Source: Site-B1 sp963827785 (GTDB lineage Bacteria; Bacteroidota; Bacteroidia; Flavobacteriales; Flavobacteriaceae). From it: a stretch of DNA of 64,000 nt. Below the pieces are notes generated by a model, which was not told where the DNA came from, searched no databases, and saw only the letters and a list, made by a program, of their open reading frames with translations. The position numbers and the translations under genes were made by a program. The DNA is taken from the NCBI GenBank assembly GCA_963827785.1, contig CAWHCT010000005.1:1-64000 (forward strand), written 5' to 3'. This document shows, piece after piece, positions 9,317 through 18,501 of this stretch (position 1 is its first letter; every line of letters starts with the position of its first letter).

Positions 9317-9631
9317 CTAATGAAAACTGATTGTTATTCCGCCAAACCATCTGGCAAACAAGTTATACAGCATAGCTTCTACGATCCCTAAAATAAAACC
9401 GATACCTGCGAATATTAAAGGCATTCCTATCAAAGCTCCAAAAGCCAATATGGTGCCATAGCTTAAACCCGGTGTTTCGTTAGAAGTGATCCAATTTAAA
9501 CTTACAAGTGTATCTATGGCCAACCCTCCAAAAGAATACAATATACCTGCCAATAATCCTACCAGTCCAAATAAAAATGACTGGAATATTGCGAAGTAGA
9601 ATAGGTTAATATTTTTTAGTTTTTCCATCAA
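9317..9631 (-). CDS. Small membrane protein (104 aa)
   Basis: A 104-residue integral membrane protein with about three hydrophobic segments (residues 12-38, 57-82 and 83-97) and Gly-rich helices such as FGALIGMPLIFAGIGFILG. The gene may start at either of two adjacent ATGs (9631 or 9628). Family not recognised. The Gly-rich arrangement is common in small Bacteroidota membrane proteins of unknown role. Confidence 0.6.
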   Translation of the reverse strand: MMEKLKNINLFYFAIFQSFLFGLVGLLAGILYSFGGLAIDTLVSLNWITSNETPGLSYGTILAFGALIGMPLIFAGIGFILGIVEAMLYNLFARWFGGITISFH

Positions 9632-9769
9632 AATTATTTTTTTGACCCGCTTAAAAAAGAAGGTTATTAACTATTCAATTTAACCTTTTTATTTATTGCT
9701 GCTAAGGATTTACATTGTTTTTGTATATTCCAATAATATTATAATATACTAACTACTAAATAATACTCC

Positions 9770-11096
9770 ATGAACAAAAAAATATGGGTCTGGTCCATCA
9801 CGGCAGCTTTAGCCGGTTTTCTATTCGGATTTGACACAGTTGTAATTTCTGGTGCGGAAAAGACCTTGCAGTCAATTTGGCAATCATCAGACGCATTTCA
9901 TGGTATTGTAGTTATTGGAATGGCCCTTTGGGGAACTGTAATAGGTGCTTTCTTCGGAGGCATTCCAACCAACAGATTAGGCAGAAAAAAGACCTTAGTA
10001 TGGATTGGTGTTCTTTACACTATTTCAGCAATAGGTTCCGGTTTGGCCAATGACCCGATATCATTTGCAATTTTCAGATTCATAGGAGGACTAGGAGTAG
10101 GAGCCTCTACCATTGCAGCACCCGCTTATATATCGGAGATCGCTCCTGCAAAGGACAGGGGAAAACTGGTGGGACTTTACCAATTCAATATTGTTTTTGG
10201 TATTCTGTAGCCTTTCTGTCAAACTATCTGTTAAGTAATATCGGTGAAAATGCATGGCGATGGATGGTAGGTGTGGAGGCGTTTCCGGCAGCTATTTATA
10301 CTGTACTTGCTTTAACTCTTGCCGAAAAGTCCGAGATGGCTGTTGACCAAGTTCAGAAATGAAGAAGCCGTTAAGGTGCTTAAAATAATAAGTCCCAATG
10401 AGGATCCGGAAGTTTTAGTGAAGGAAATTAAAGGACGAAATGGAAAATACAGTTCCTAACGAGAACATCTTCCTAAAGAAATACAGGTTTCCACTGATTC
10501 TGGCCTTTTTCATTGCCTTTTTCAATCAGTTATCAGGCATCAACGCATTTCTATACTATGCCCCAAGGATTCTGACAGAAGCCGGTCTGGAGGAAAGCTC
10601 GGCTTTATTAAGCAGTATTGGAGTAGGTGTCACCAACATGTTGTTTACACTATTAGGTATTTTTCTTATTGACAGATTGGGAAGAAAGCAACTCATGTAT
10701 ATAGGGTCTGTAGGTTATATCATATCCTTATCGCTGGTTTCTATGGCTTTCTTCTATAATTGGGAAGGAAATTCCATGCCAATCTTCCTGTTCATGTTCA
10801 TTGCGGCACATGCCATAGGTCAGGGAACCGTTATCTGGGTATTTATCTCAGAGATATTCCCAAACCACTTAAGAGGTTCCGGACAGTCATTTGGAAGCTC
10901 GGTTCACTGGGTGCTGGCTGCGGTCATCCCGTCTTTGGTGCCTTTACTGTTCTCAACTATTGGTGCAGGAACCGTTTTTGCGATCTTCGCATTTATGATG
11001 GTACTTCAGCTATTATTTGTGGCTTTCATGATGCCTGAAACTAAGGGTGTTCCATTGGAAGAATTGAGTAAAAAGCTAATAAAGGATCGCAAATAA
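9770..11096 (+). pseudogene. Sugar porter (MFS) transporter, three frameshifts
   Basis: A major facilitator sugar:proton symporter of the xylose/fructose porter type, read in pieces. Piece one (9770-10210) has FGFDTVVISGAE, the loop motif GRKKTLV and the RFIGGLGVGAST motif. Piece two, about 10213-10321, reads AFLSNYLLSNIGENAWRWMV; piece three begins PKSPRWLLTKFR; piece four (10440-11096) has NQLSGINAFLYYAPR, DRLGRKQLMY and PETKGVPLEE. One base is missing near 10210, one is extra near 10322 and one is extra near 10437. Correcting them gives exactly 442 codons. No nonsense substitution is seen, so a sequencing error is more likely than decay. A fructokinase follows, suggesting sugar uptake coupled to phosphorylation. 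Confidence 0.85.
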
Positions 11097-11142
11097 AAAA
11101 TGGAATATAATCTGTAAAAAGCACATTATAAAGTAAATGATC

Positions 11143-12030
11143 ATGTCAAAAATAGTCTGTTTTGGTGAAGTGTTATGGGATGTATTCCCAACCCATAAAA
11201 AAATAGGTGGCGCCCCATTAAATGTGGCGTTAAGGCTGAATTCGCTGGGCAATGAAGTTTACATAGTAAGTAAAGTTGGAAATGACGAAAACGGAACGAA
11301 GCTCATCGATTATATCAATTCCAATGGGGTCAGTACAGATTTCGTCCAAACAGATGATAAGTATGAAACCGGAACGGTAAAAGTCATTCTCGACGAAAAA
11401 GGATCGGCTACTTATGATATTGAGTTTCCCAGAGCCTGGGATAATATCAATTTTTTGGAAAAGACCATGAAACTGGTTAAGGAAAGCGATGCCTTTTACT
11501 ACGGAAGTCTGGTCGCCAGAAATGAACTGTCCAAGAGTACCTTATTTAAACTGATAGAAAAGGCTAAATACAGGATCTGCGACCTCAATTTAAGACCTCC
11601 TCATTATACCACTGAAGGACTGGTTGAATTAATGGAAAAAGCAGATTTCTTAAAGCTGAATGATGATGAACTCTTCGAAATAAGTAAAGAGTTAGGTTCA
11701 AAATACAACTCCATTGAGCAGAACGTCAAATTCATATCGGAAAAGACCAATACCAAAAGCGTTTGTGTGACCAAAGGACCTCATGGAGCACTTTTATTAA
11801 GTAAAGGAAAGTTATACTACAACAGCGGCTATAAAATAAAAGTAGTCGATACGGTTGGTGCCGGAGATTCTTTTCTGGCTTCCCTGATTAGTAAGCTGCT
11901 GAATGATGAAAATCCGCAGAATGCTATCGATTATGCCTGTGCCGTTGGCGCTTTGGTGGCCCAAAGTGAAGGTGCCAATCCGGTTATCACACCTGAAGAT
12001 ATTGACAAGTTTGCAAATCCGTATCAATAA
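11143..12030 (+). CDS. PfkB-family carbohydrate kinase, fructokinase-like
   Basis: A 295-residue cytoplasmic sugar kinase of the PfkB/ribokinase family. It begins MSKIVCFGEVLWDVFPTHKK, has the sugar-binding GGAPLNVALRLNSLG near residues 20-35 and the ATP/anion-hole signature DTVGAGDSFLASL near 235-247, with the catalytic Asp in GAGD. The WDVFP opening is typical of fructokinases. Start 11143 is preferred over 11137, which adds only two residues. It lies 46 bp downstream of the sugar porter gene and likely phosphorylates the imported sugar. Substrate is inferred from family resemblance. Confidence 0.88.
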   Translation: MSKIVCFGEVLWDVFPTHKKIGGAPLNVALRLNSLGNEVYIVSKVGNDENGTKLIDYINSNGVSTDFVQTDDKYETGTVKVILDEKGSATYDIEFPRAWDNINFLEKTMKLVKESDAFYYGSLVARNELSKSTLFKLIEKAKYRICDLNLRPPHYTTEGLVELMEKADFLKLNDDELFEISKELGSKYNSIEQNVKFISEKTNTKSVCVTKGPHGALLLSKGKLYYNSGYKIKVVDTVGAGDSFLASLISKLLNDENPQNAIDYACAVGALVAQSEGANPVITPEDIDKFANPYQ

Positions 12031-12034
12031 AAAA

Positions 12035-12066
12035 TCCCGAACCTTCCTTTTTAGGAAGATCCGGGA
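12035..12066. terminator. Bidirectional hairpin terminator
   Basis: TCCCG and CGGGA enclose an inner CTTCCT/AGGAAG stem. The structure lies 4 bp after the kinase stop, between it and the convergent lipoprotein gene, with AT-rich runs on both sides. Confidence 0.65.
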
Positions 12067-12093
12067 AATTTATTAATTAAAATCCTTTATTAA

Positions 12094-13179
12094 TCAACCT
12101 TTATAATGGTACATTGTTATAGTATAGCTGCAACTGTTATAATTACGAGACTGCACACTGTAAATGGCATGCTTTGTCTGTGAACGTGTAATTATTCCTG
12201 GAACGCACCCATCCTGAAGCGTTCTGTATACACAAACTATATAGGCATTTCGGCTGCCTGAATTCAAACAGCAGTCCATTAAAATATCTGCCATTGTGCT
12301 GCATCCTAAAGCTTGATTAGGTACGCCAGTGTTGCAACCACCTATCATAACGGTAGGTGATTGAATGGAGAATGGATGTGGGTCTTCATCATCAGGACAA
12401 CCATCACCATCTGATCATATCACACAGTACCAAATGATAAGTTATCAATGGTTCCACCAAAACCATAATCGCACAGTCACCAAGCGAATTACTATCCTGT
12501 GTGATTGGTTCTGAGCAGAATTACACTCCAAAGAATGCATGGAAGATGTTGCTGATACTGGTGCTCCCAAGTAGAAACGATTAGCTACCAAATACGTTCA
12601 ATTAGAATTGCGATCAACATGAAAAGGTAGCTAAAAACGTCCATACTTACCACATAAACGTCGCCCGTGAATAAAATCAATAATCAAGTCTTTCGCAAAA
12701 GTGTTAGGTCCATAGTGTCTTGAGATGCCAAAATTATCAGGGCCAATCCACCAAGCATCAGAGTTAAGTAATCCACGAGTTCTAAAAGTTATTCCAGGCA
12801 GAATATCACCTGGTGAACTACCACTGTATTACTTGTAGCTTGCATCCCACGGTCCTGACGAAAGCTATTATTTCAGACCCAACTACATTGAGATTTTCAA
12901 AATCTTCAGTTGGTAACCCTGTACAAGGAAAATCCTCAACATTTGTAAAGAATTCACAGTCCAGGAACGTCAATCCTGAATGTAGTCGGTTTAACTAGCA
13001 GTCGTTTTTACATTAGGCAAGGACCTCTTATGTTCATTTATATTAATTCCAGACTCTTCAAAGCCTTTAAAAGATTCAAATGCTTGCGATTCTTCAATCC
13101 CGGTTACATCGCTTTCTTTTTCGCAGCTAAAGGCGAAGAGCAGCATACTTGCAAATAATACATTTCTAATTGTTTTCAT
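12094..13179 (-). pseudogene. Broken secreted lipoprotein with Ca-binding motif
   Basis: Pieces of one secreted lipoprotein of about 360 residues. The N-terminus (13179-12991) is a lipoprotein signal with lipobox AFSC, ending at a premature stop. In other frames follow CEFFTNVEDFPCTGLPTEDF (about 12961), LPGITFRTRGLLNSDAWWIG and SRHYGPNTFAKDLIIDFIHG, then DNLSFGT. The C-terminal piece is open from 12411 to the stop at 12094 and starts DGDGCPDDEDPHPFS, a thrombospondin type 3-like calcium-binding repeat, followed by a Cys-rich tail seen in flavobacterial surface proteins. At least five frame changes are needed, and the tail also looks divergent, so this may be a true pseudogene rather than only sequencing error. 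Confidence 0.65.
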
Positions 13180-13344
13180 AATTGGTTAATAATTTAAATT
13201 AATACTTAATTTTTTACCTAACATAACAAGGGAAAATGCATATAATACCATGATGAATACAATGGCATCTGTAAACCGGAGCACTATAAAACAGTATTAG
13301 CATATCCAGTGTTTACATACCAGATACTACCAATAAAATCTATG

Positions 13345-13364
13345 TGCTATTAATCAATTTTTAA
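13345..13364 (+). repeat. Dispersed 20-bp intergenic repeat, copy 1
   Basis: TGCTATTAATCAATTTTTAA is identical to 24812-24831. Both copies lie in noncoding DNA upstream of a plus-strand gene. Bases just upstream are also loosely similar. Confidence 0.5.
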
Positions 13365-13504
13365 CCAGAACGGTTAAATATTCTGCGGGAGAATCATATT
13401 AAAGATAGAAAAAATATTTAAATTATGTTAATTTTTTTACCAAATGTTAATTTTTCCTCTTTTACAGTGCGCATTTTCTGGTACGCAACTTAATAATTTA
13501 AGCT

Positions 13505-13512
13505 TACCTTTG
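13505..13512 (+). promoter_or_regulatory. -7 promoter element of era
   Basis: TACCTTTG matches the Bacteroidota -7 consensus TAnnTTTG, 27 bp before the era start codon. No clear -33 TTTG is visible. Confidence 0.55.
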
Positions 13513-13539
13513 TGCTTTGTTTAAAATAGGAAATTATCT

Positions 13540-14419
13540 ATGCACAAAGCAGGTTTTGTAAACATAATAGGGAATCCCAATGTGGGAAAGTCTACTTTGA
13601 TGAATGCCTTTATTGGTGAGAAACTATCCATAATTACATCCAAGGCTCAAACCACAAGACACAGAATTCTTGGAATCGTGAATGGAGAAGATTTTCAGGT
13701 CATTTTATCAGACACTCCCGGAATCATAAAGCCAGCCTATGAACTGCAGGAAAGCATGATGGGTTTTGTGAAGTCGGCCTTTGAAGATGCCGATGTGCTT
13801 ATCTATATGGTTGAAATTGGCGAAAAAGAACTTAAAGACGAAGCCTTTTTTAATAAAATAACTAACTCCAAGATTCCGGTTCTACTGCTATTGAATAAAA
13901 TAGATGCCTCCAATCAGGAACAAATGGAAGAGCAAGCGGAATTGTGGCAGAACAAGGTTCCTAATGCCGAGTTCTTCCCCATTTCGGCCTTAACAGGATT
14001 CAATGTTAAGGAAGTTTTTAACAGGATCATCGAATTGCTACCGGAATCACCACCGTTTTATCCTAAGGATCAGTTAACAGATAAACCCGAACGTTTTTTT
14101 GTGAATGAATCCATTCGTGAAAAGATACTTATTCACTACAAAAAAGAAATTCCTTATGCTGTAGAGGTTGATACCGAAGAGTTCTTTGAAGAGGAAAAGA
14201 TAATCAGGATCCGGTCAATTATTATGGTGGAGCGCGAGACCCAAAAAGGGCATCATTATTGGTCACAAAGGTTCGGCTCTAAAACGAGTAGGCGTAGAGG
14301 CCAGAAAGGATCTGGAAAAATTCTTCGGGAAACAAGTGCATCTTGAACTGTACGTCAAGGTCAATAAGAACTGGCGAAGTGATCAACGGCAGTTAAAACG
14401 CTTTGGTTACAATCAATAA
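13540..14419 (+). CDS. era: GTPase Era, one frameshift
   Basis: Era, the GTPase that binds 16S rRNA and assists 30S maturation. The G domain shows GNPNVGKSTLMNAFIG (P-loop, residues 11-26), DTPGI and NKID. The KH domain is split: the frame open from 13540 stops at 14346, but after removal of one G in the run AAAAAGGGC near 14248 the reading continues GIIIGHKGSALKRVGVEA, with the KH GxxG loop GHKG, to a stop at 14417-14419. The corrected length is 292 residues, normal for Era. The gene is essential in most bacteria, so the extra base is almost surely an error in the sequence. Confidence 0.92.
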
Positions 14420-14422
14420 GCT

Positions 14423-15157
14423 TTAATCCACCTCATAATTGAGTTTCATGGTAATGGAGGCGGTCTTCTTTTTTGAAGCCGTGTTATAGGTTCCTCCCCA
14501 GGAATAATCCTCGTTTGAATTTTGTCCGGTTATTTGAAAGATTCCCATTTGCGCCGATATTAAGTCATCCAGTTTGCCACCGGAATTCTCGGCTATTTTT
14601 TCAGCCCTAAGTCGTCGCATCTTCAGTGGCTTTAGATATCATTTCAATTTTAAGATCGGCCAGTTTGGTATAATAATATCTTGGTGATTGCGAATAGAAC
14701 TGTATGCCTTTATTCAAAAGCTCGGTTATTTCCCTGGATATCTTTTCTACTTTTTCCACATCATTAGATTCGATTTGTAAGGATTGTGTCAGGATATAAC
14801 CTAAGGAATTCATCGCCAATATATTTGCCGTCATCGGTATACTTTGAGCGTGTATTCTTCATGCTGTTCACGGCATTAAATACCAGTTCCTCTGCAGTTA
14901 TTCCTTTAGCGGTCAAATAGTCGGATATGATCTTTTTATCTCTTTCCAGATCGCTGTAGGCTTGTTTTAAATCGAAACTCTTCTTTGGAGAATGAACCTT
15001 CCCATACAATTAGATCAGATGTAAAATCGGCTTTACCTAAGCCGGTAACAGAAATGGTGCCTTCAGCCTTATTTCTGTTCATAAAAGCATTTCCTAGAAG
15101 ATAAGCGGCAAGAACTATGGAAAGCCCAAAAATGATGGCGGTGAGATTATTTTTCAT
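14423..15157 (-). pseudogene. SIMPL (DUF541) domain protein, three frameshifts
   Basis: A SIMPL-domain protein with an N-terminal membrane anchor (MKNNLTAIIFGLSIVLAAYL), read in four overlapping frames. The order of pieces is GTISVTGLGKADFTSDLIVW, then SFDLKQAYSDLERDKKIISD, then GYILTQSLQIESNDVEKVEK, then RLRAEKIAENSGGKLDDLIS and a C-terminal beta strand. Single extra bases lie near 14980, 14811 and 14613. Removing three bases leaves exactly 244 codons. SIMPL proteins are periplasmic or membrane-linked and of unclear function. No in-frame stop from substitution is seen, so sequence error is likely. It converges on era with a 3-bp gap. Confidence 0.8.
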
Positions 15158-15194
15158 AAGGATGAACGGATTTTAATTTTTATAATGGTATATA

Positions 15195-15704
15195 TTAAAT
15201 ACGATTTGGTTTTATATTCAGACTTTTATTCATGAAATCATACAACTGATGCATTTCTTCCTTCCCTTTGAACCGGCCCAGTCTTCCTGCAAAGTACAGG
15301 GCAAACCAGCAAACCACCATTAAAAACATAAACGCAAGTTGAAGTCCGAAAGTGTCTTTTAAAGCCCAATTGGTATAGGCCCAGATTCCGAAGGCAATAA
15401 AAAGTCCGGCAACCGCAAAATGAAAGAACATGAACATGGTCCAGACAGTTGGATTAGGTCCGAACAGTCCGTGCAATAAACTGGAACTTTGATCTACCTC
15501 ATTGATCTCCAAATGAAGCTGAGGGGACCAAAAATGCTGTTTCTCCTTAGGGAATCTGATAAAGACATGATCATCAACCCGGCTAACTATAAAATCCTTT
15601 TGGGTTGCTTTGGCTTTTTCAAAATCCTTTAAGACAGTTTCATTGTCTTTGTTCAACTCTATTTTAAACCGAGGCCTTAGAACAACTTCATTACTTAATG
15701 GCAT
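15195..15704 (-). CDS. Hypothetical two-helix membrane protein
   Basis: A 169-residue protein with a soluble beta-rich N-terminal half (VSRVDDHVFIRFPKEKQHFW around residues 60-79) and two adjacent membrane helices at about residues 104-125 and 133-155, ending in a short charged tail. It looks like a conserved Bacteroidota protein of unknown function. The start at 15704 fits; it is transcribed divergently from der with 78 bp between the start codons. Confidence 0.7.
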   Translation of the reverse strand: MPLSNEVVLRPRFKIELNKDNETVLKDFEKAKATQKDFIVSRVDDHVFIRFPKEKQHFWSPQLHLEINEVDQSSSLLHGLFGPNPTVWTMFMFFHFAVAGLFIAFGIWAYTNWALKDTFGLQLAFMFLMVVCWFALYFAGRLGRFKGKEEMHQLYDFMNKSLNIKPNRI

Positions 15705-15757
15705 ATGGTTTTCCTTTTATGGATATTAAAATACTATTTTTTTCAGATAGTAAACAC

Positions 15758-15765
15758 TACCTTTG
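15758..15765 (+). promoter_or_regulatory. -7 promoter element of der
   Basis: TACCTTTG fits TAnnTTTG and is 17 bp before the der start, implying a very short leader. Confidence 0.55.
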
Positions 15766-15782
15766 CAAACAATTTTAGAAAC

Positions 15783-17088
15783 ATGAGTAATATAGTAGCC
15801 ATAGTAGGTAGGCCAAATGTTGGCAAGTCCACCTTTTTCAATCGCTTGATCCAGCGCAGGGAAGCGATCGTGGATGCCGTTAGCGGTGTTACCAGAGACA
15901 GGCATTATGGAAAGAGTGACTGGAATGGCAAGCAATTCTCCCTGATAGATACCGGTGGATATGTACTTGGCAGTGACGATGTATTTGAAGCTGAAATAGA
16001 TAAGCAGGTAGAGTTGGCTATTGAAGAAGCCGATGCGATCATTTTTATGGTCAATGTTGAAGATGGGGTGACCGGAATGGATGAAGATGTTGCTAAATTA
16101 CTAAGAAAGGTGGATAAACCTGTTTTTCTGGTTGTGAATAAGGTAGATAACGGAAAGCGTGAAGAGGATGCTGTGGAATTCTACTCACTGGGTTTAGGTA
16201 ATTATTATTCCATTGCGAGTATCAGTGGTAGTGGTACAGGGGATCTTTTGGATGCATTTGGTCGAAGCCTTACCTGAAAAGGAAGAAGATAAGGAAGAAG
16301 ATCTGCCACGATTTGCAGTGGTAGGACGTCCTAATGCAGGAAAATCGTCGTTCATCAATGCTTTGATTGGTGTAGACCGATATATCGTGACTGATATAGC
16401 CGGTACGACAAGAGATTCCATTGATACCAAATACAATCGTTTCGGATTTGAATTCAATTTGGTTGATACAGCAGGGATAAGAAGAAAATCAAAAGTTAAG
16501 GAAGATCTGGAATTCTATTCGGTCATGCGAAGTGTGCGTGCTATTGAGCATTGTGACGTTTGTCTTCTGGTTGTTGATGCAACAAGAGGATTTGATGGTC
16601 AGGTTGAGAATATTTTCTGGTTGGCAGAGCGTAACAGGAAAGGAATAGTCATTCTAGTGAATAAGTGGGATCTGGTTGAAAAGGACCACAAGACCACTAA
16701 GGAGTTTGAAAAGGAAATAAAAGAGAAAATAGAACCTTTTACTGATGTTCCAATTGTATTTATTTCAGTGCTCACAAAGCAACGTATCTTTAAGGCAATT
16801 GAAACCGCTGTTGAGGTTTATAATAACAGAAGTAAAAAGATCAAGACCAGTGTGCTTAATGAGATCATGTTACCTATAGTTGAAAATTATCCTCCACCGG
16901 CATACAAAGGGAAATTTGTAAAGATCAAATATATCATGCAGTTGCCTACACCGCAGCCGCAGTTTGCATTCTTCTGTAATTTGCCACAATATGTTAAGGA
17001 GCCTTATAAACGGTTTTTAGAGAATAAACTGAGGAAACATTTCGATTTTAATGGAGTGCCTATTAGTGTCTACATGAGGAAGAAATAA
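15783..17088 (+). CDS. der: Ribosome biogenesis GTPase Der, one frameshift
   Basis: Der (EngA), the double GTPase needed for 50S assembly. G domain 1 shows GRPNVGKSTFFNRL, DTGGY and NKVD; G domain 2 shows GRPNAGKSSFINALIG, DTAGIRRKSKV and NKWD; a KH-like C-terminal domain follows. The frame from 15783 stops at 16277, and the second part is open to 17088. One extra G near 16260 (TTTGGTC for TTTGTC) lies in the linker between the two G domains; without it the gene has exactly 435 codons. Start 15783 (MSNIVAIVGRPN) is preferred to the upstream 15705. Since Der is normally essential, an error in the sequence is the likely cause. Confidence 0.93.
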
Positions 17089-17092
17089 ATTC

Positions 17093-17183
17093 GATTTACG
17101 ATTTACGATTTACGATTTACGATTTACGAATCACGAATCACGAATCACGATTTACGAATCACGATTTACGAATCACGATTTAC
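17093..17183. repeat. Thirteen-unit heptamer tandem repeat
   Basis: Thirteen contiguous 7-bp units, GATTTAC (eight) and GAATCAC (five), fill the space between der and the TPM gene. The first five are identical, then the two variants alternate. The last unit contains the stop codon of the minus-strand TPM gene. Such short spacer repeats are often seen in Bacteroidota, with unknown role. Confidence 0.85.
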
Positions 17184-18034
17184 CATCCACCAGAGGCTCC
17201 TCCGCCTCCAAAGCTGCCTCCACCGAATCCGCCTCCAAATCCGCCGCCACCTGAAGAACTGCCGCCGCTCCAGCCACCAAATCCGCCGGATTTTCTTCCG
17301 AAGCTTCCTTTGCCCATTTTGCTTAATATGATGGCTTCCAGAATATCATCGGTGTTCGATCTGTAACGCCTGTTTCCGCCGCCGCCACCTTTGCTTTTGG
17401 CAATGGCAATAATGAAAATTATAAAAATAATGATTAGAAAAATGACCACAATCACTGGAAAATCTCCATTATCAGATTGCCTTGTACCCTGATACTCTCC
17501 GTTTAAAACTTTAAAAATTGAATCGGCTCCTTTATCTAAACCACCATAATAATCATTTTGCTTAAAATAGGGAATGATATCTCGGTTAATGATCTGGCTG
17601 CACATTTTGTCTGTCAGCAGATGTTCAACACCAAATCCCGTACTAATGTTTATTTTACGGTCATCTCGAGCTAAAAGTATAAACACGCCATTGTCTTCCT
17701 TTGCTTGGCCAATTCCCCATTTTTCAGCCCAGGTTGTAGCCAGATAGTTGATATATTCACCTTCAGTGGAACTGATGATAGCAACCACAATTTGGGTTGA
17801 AGTGGTATCAGAATACCTGACGAGCTTCTCTTCTAAATTGCTTTTTTCTGAAGGAGATAAAAGATTGACATAGTCATAGACACTTGTTTGAAAATCGGGC
17901 TTTTCAGGTATTTTATATTGGGCCAGACTTACTTGGGACAATAAAAACAGGGCAAGCAGAAACAAACCTCTGACTTTTATTAAAGTGCTGTTTATTTTTA
18001 GTTCAAGTAATTTACTGCTCACTGAATACTGCAT
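17180..18034 (-). CDS. TPM domain protein with Gly-rich tail
   Basis: A 284-residue exported protein. A signal sequence near residues 20-38 (VRGLFLLALFLLSQVSLAQ) precedes a TPM domain (about 50-175, with VNLLSPSEKSNLEEKLVRYS), a membrane helix near 196-213 and a Ser/Gly-rich C-terminal tail (GGWSGGSSSGGGGFGGG). TPM proteins are reported as phosphatase-like or structural; here it is the last gene of the LemA operon. The start could lie some residues further in, close to the signal sequence. The Gly-rich tail is typical of this family. Its stop codon sits inside the heptamer repeat. Confidence 0.9.
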   Translation of the reverse strand: MQYSVSSKLLELKINSTLIKVRGLFLLALFLLSQVSLAQYKIPEKPDFQTSVYDYVNLLSPSEKSNLEEKLVRYSDTTSTQIVVAIISSTEGEYINYLATTWAEKWGIGQAKEDNGVFILLARDDRKINISTGFGVEHLLTDKMCSQIINRDIIPYFKQNDYYGGLDKGADSIFKVLNGEYQGTRQSDNGDFPVIVVIFLIIIFIIFIIAIAKSKGGGGGNRRYRSNTDDILEAIILSKMGKGSFGRKSGGFGGWSGGSSSGGGGFGGGFGGGSFGGGGASGGW

Positions 18035-18042
18035 ACTGATTT

Positions 18043-18480
18043 TTACCCTTTTGATATGTTATCCGGTAATTCATTCTTATCGCCATGAATCCAGGGAAAA
18101 TGAGTTTCCAGCTCTTTTCCTGCCTTTAAGACACCTTCTATTAACCCTTGCTTGAAATCACCATTTTTAAAGTGTGATACCATCACGTCTTTTGTAGAAT
18201 TCCAAAAGTCTGCACCAACAACTTCATTGATCCCTTTATCGCCATAGATCACAAAATTCCTGTCATCAATAGCAACATAAATAAGCACACCATTCTGAAG
18301 TTTGGTATTGTCCATTTTCAATAAATGAAAGACTTCCAAAGCACGATCAAAAATATCCTTATTAGACGTTCTCTCTATATGGACACGAATTTCACCCGAT
18401 GTGTTTCCTTCAGCTTTACGAATAGCCTGAATGATCTCTTGTTCCTCTTCATGGGTCAAGAAATCTTCTAAATTTGCCAT
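18043..18480 (-). CDS. TPM domain protein, short form
   Basis: A 145-residue TPM-domain protein without a signal peptide or membrane helix. Residues 1-130 cover the domain (EEEQEIIQAIRKAEGNTSGE, then NGVLIYVAIDDRNFVIYGDK). It lies between the LemA gene (21-bp gap) and the longer TPM gene (8-bp gap) and is co-transcribed. Paired short and long TPM proteins behind LemA recur in Bacteroidota. Confidence 0.9.
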   Translation of the reverse strand: MANLEDFLTHEEEQEIIQAIRKAEGNTSGEIRVHIERTSNKDIFDRALEVFHLLKMDNTKLQNGVLIYVAIDDRNFVIYGDKGINEVVGADFWNSTKDVMVSHFKNGDFKQGLIEGVLKAGKELETHFPWIHGDKNELPDNISKG

Positions 18481-18501
18481 GGCGCTCTTGGTTAAATAAT
18501 T

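Larger units (their letters stand above)
13180..13539. other. Intergenic region upstream of era
   Basis: This 360-bp AT-rich spacer has no coding sequence that I can support. It holds the era promoter element at 13505-13512 and a 20-base sequence at 13345-13364 that recurs exactly at 24812-24831. Confidence 0.6.

Noticed and set aside
9014..9391. 125-codon plus-strand frame overlapping two small membrane protein genes
   Set aside because: It spans two better genes in other frames and has no hydrophobic or domain pattern, whereas those two have clear membrane helices.
14240..16265. Programmed +1 frameshifting in era and der
   Set aside because: No family member is known to use it, no conserved slippery or stimulatory signal is seen, and nearby nonessential genes carry the same kind of indels.
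17093..17183. Possible CRISPR array
   Set aside because: The repeats are contiguous 7-mers without spacers; no cas genes are in the window.
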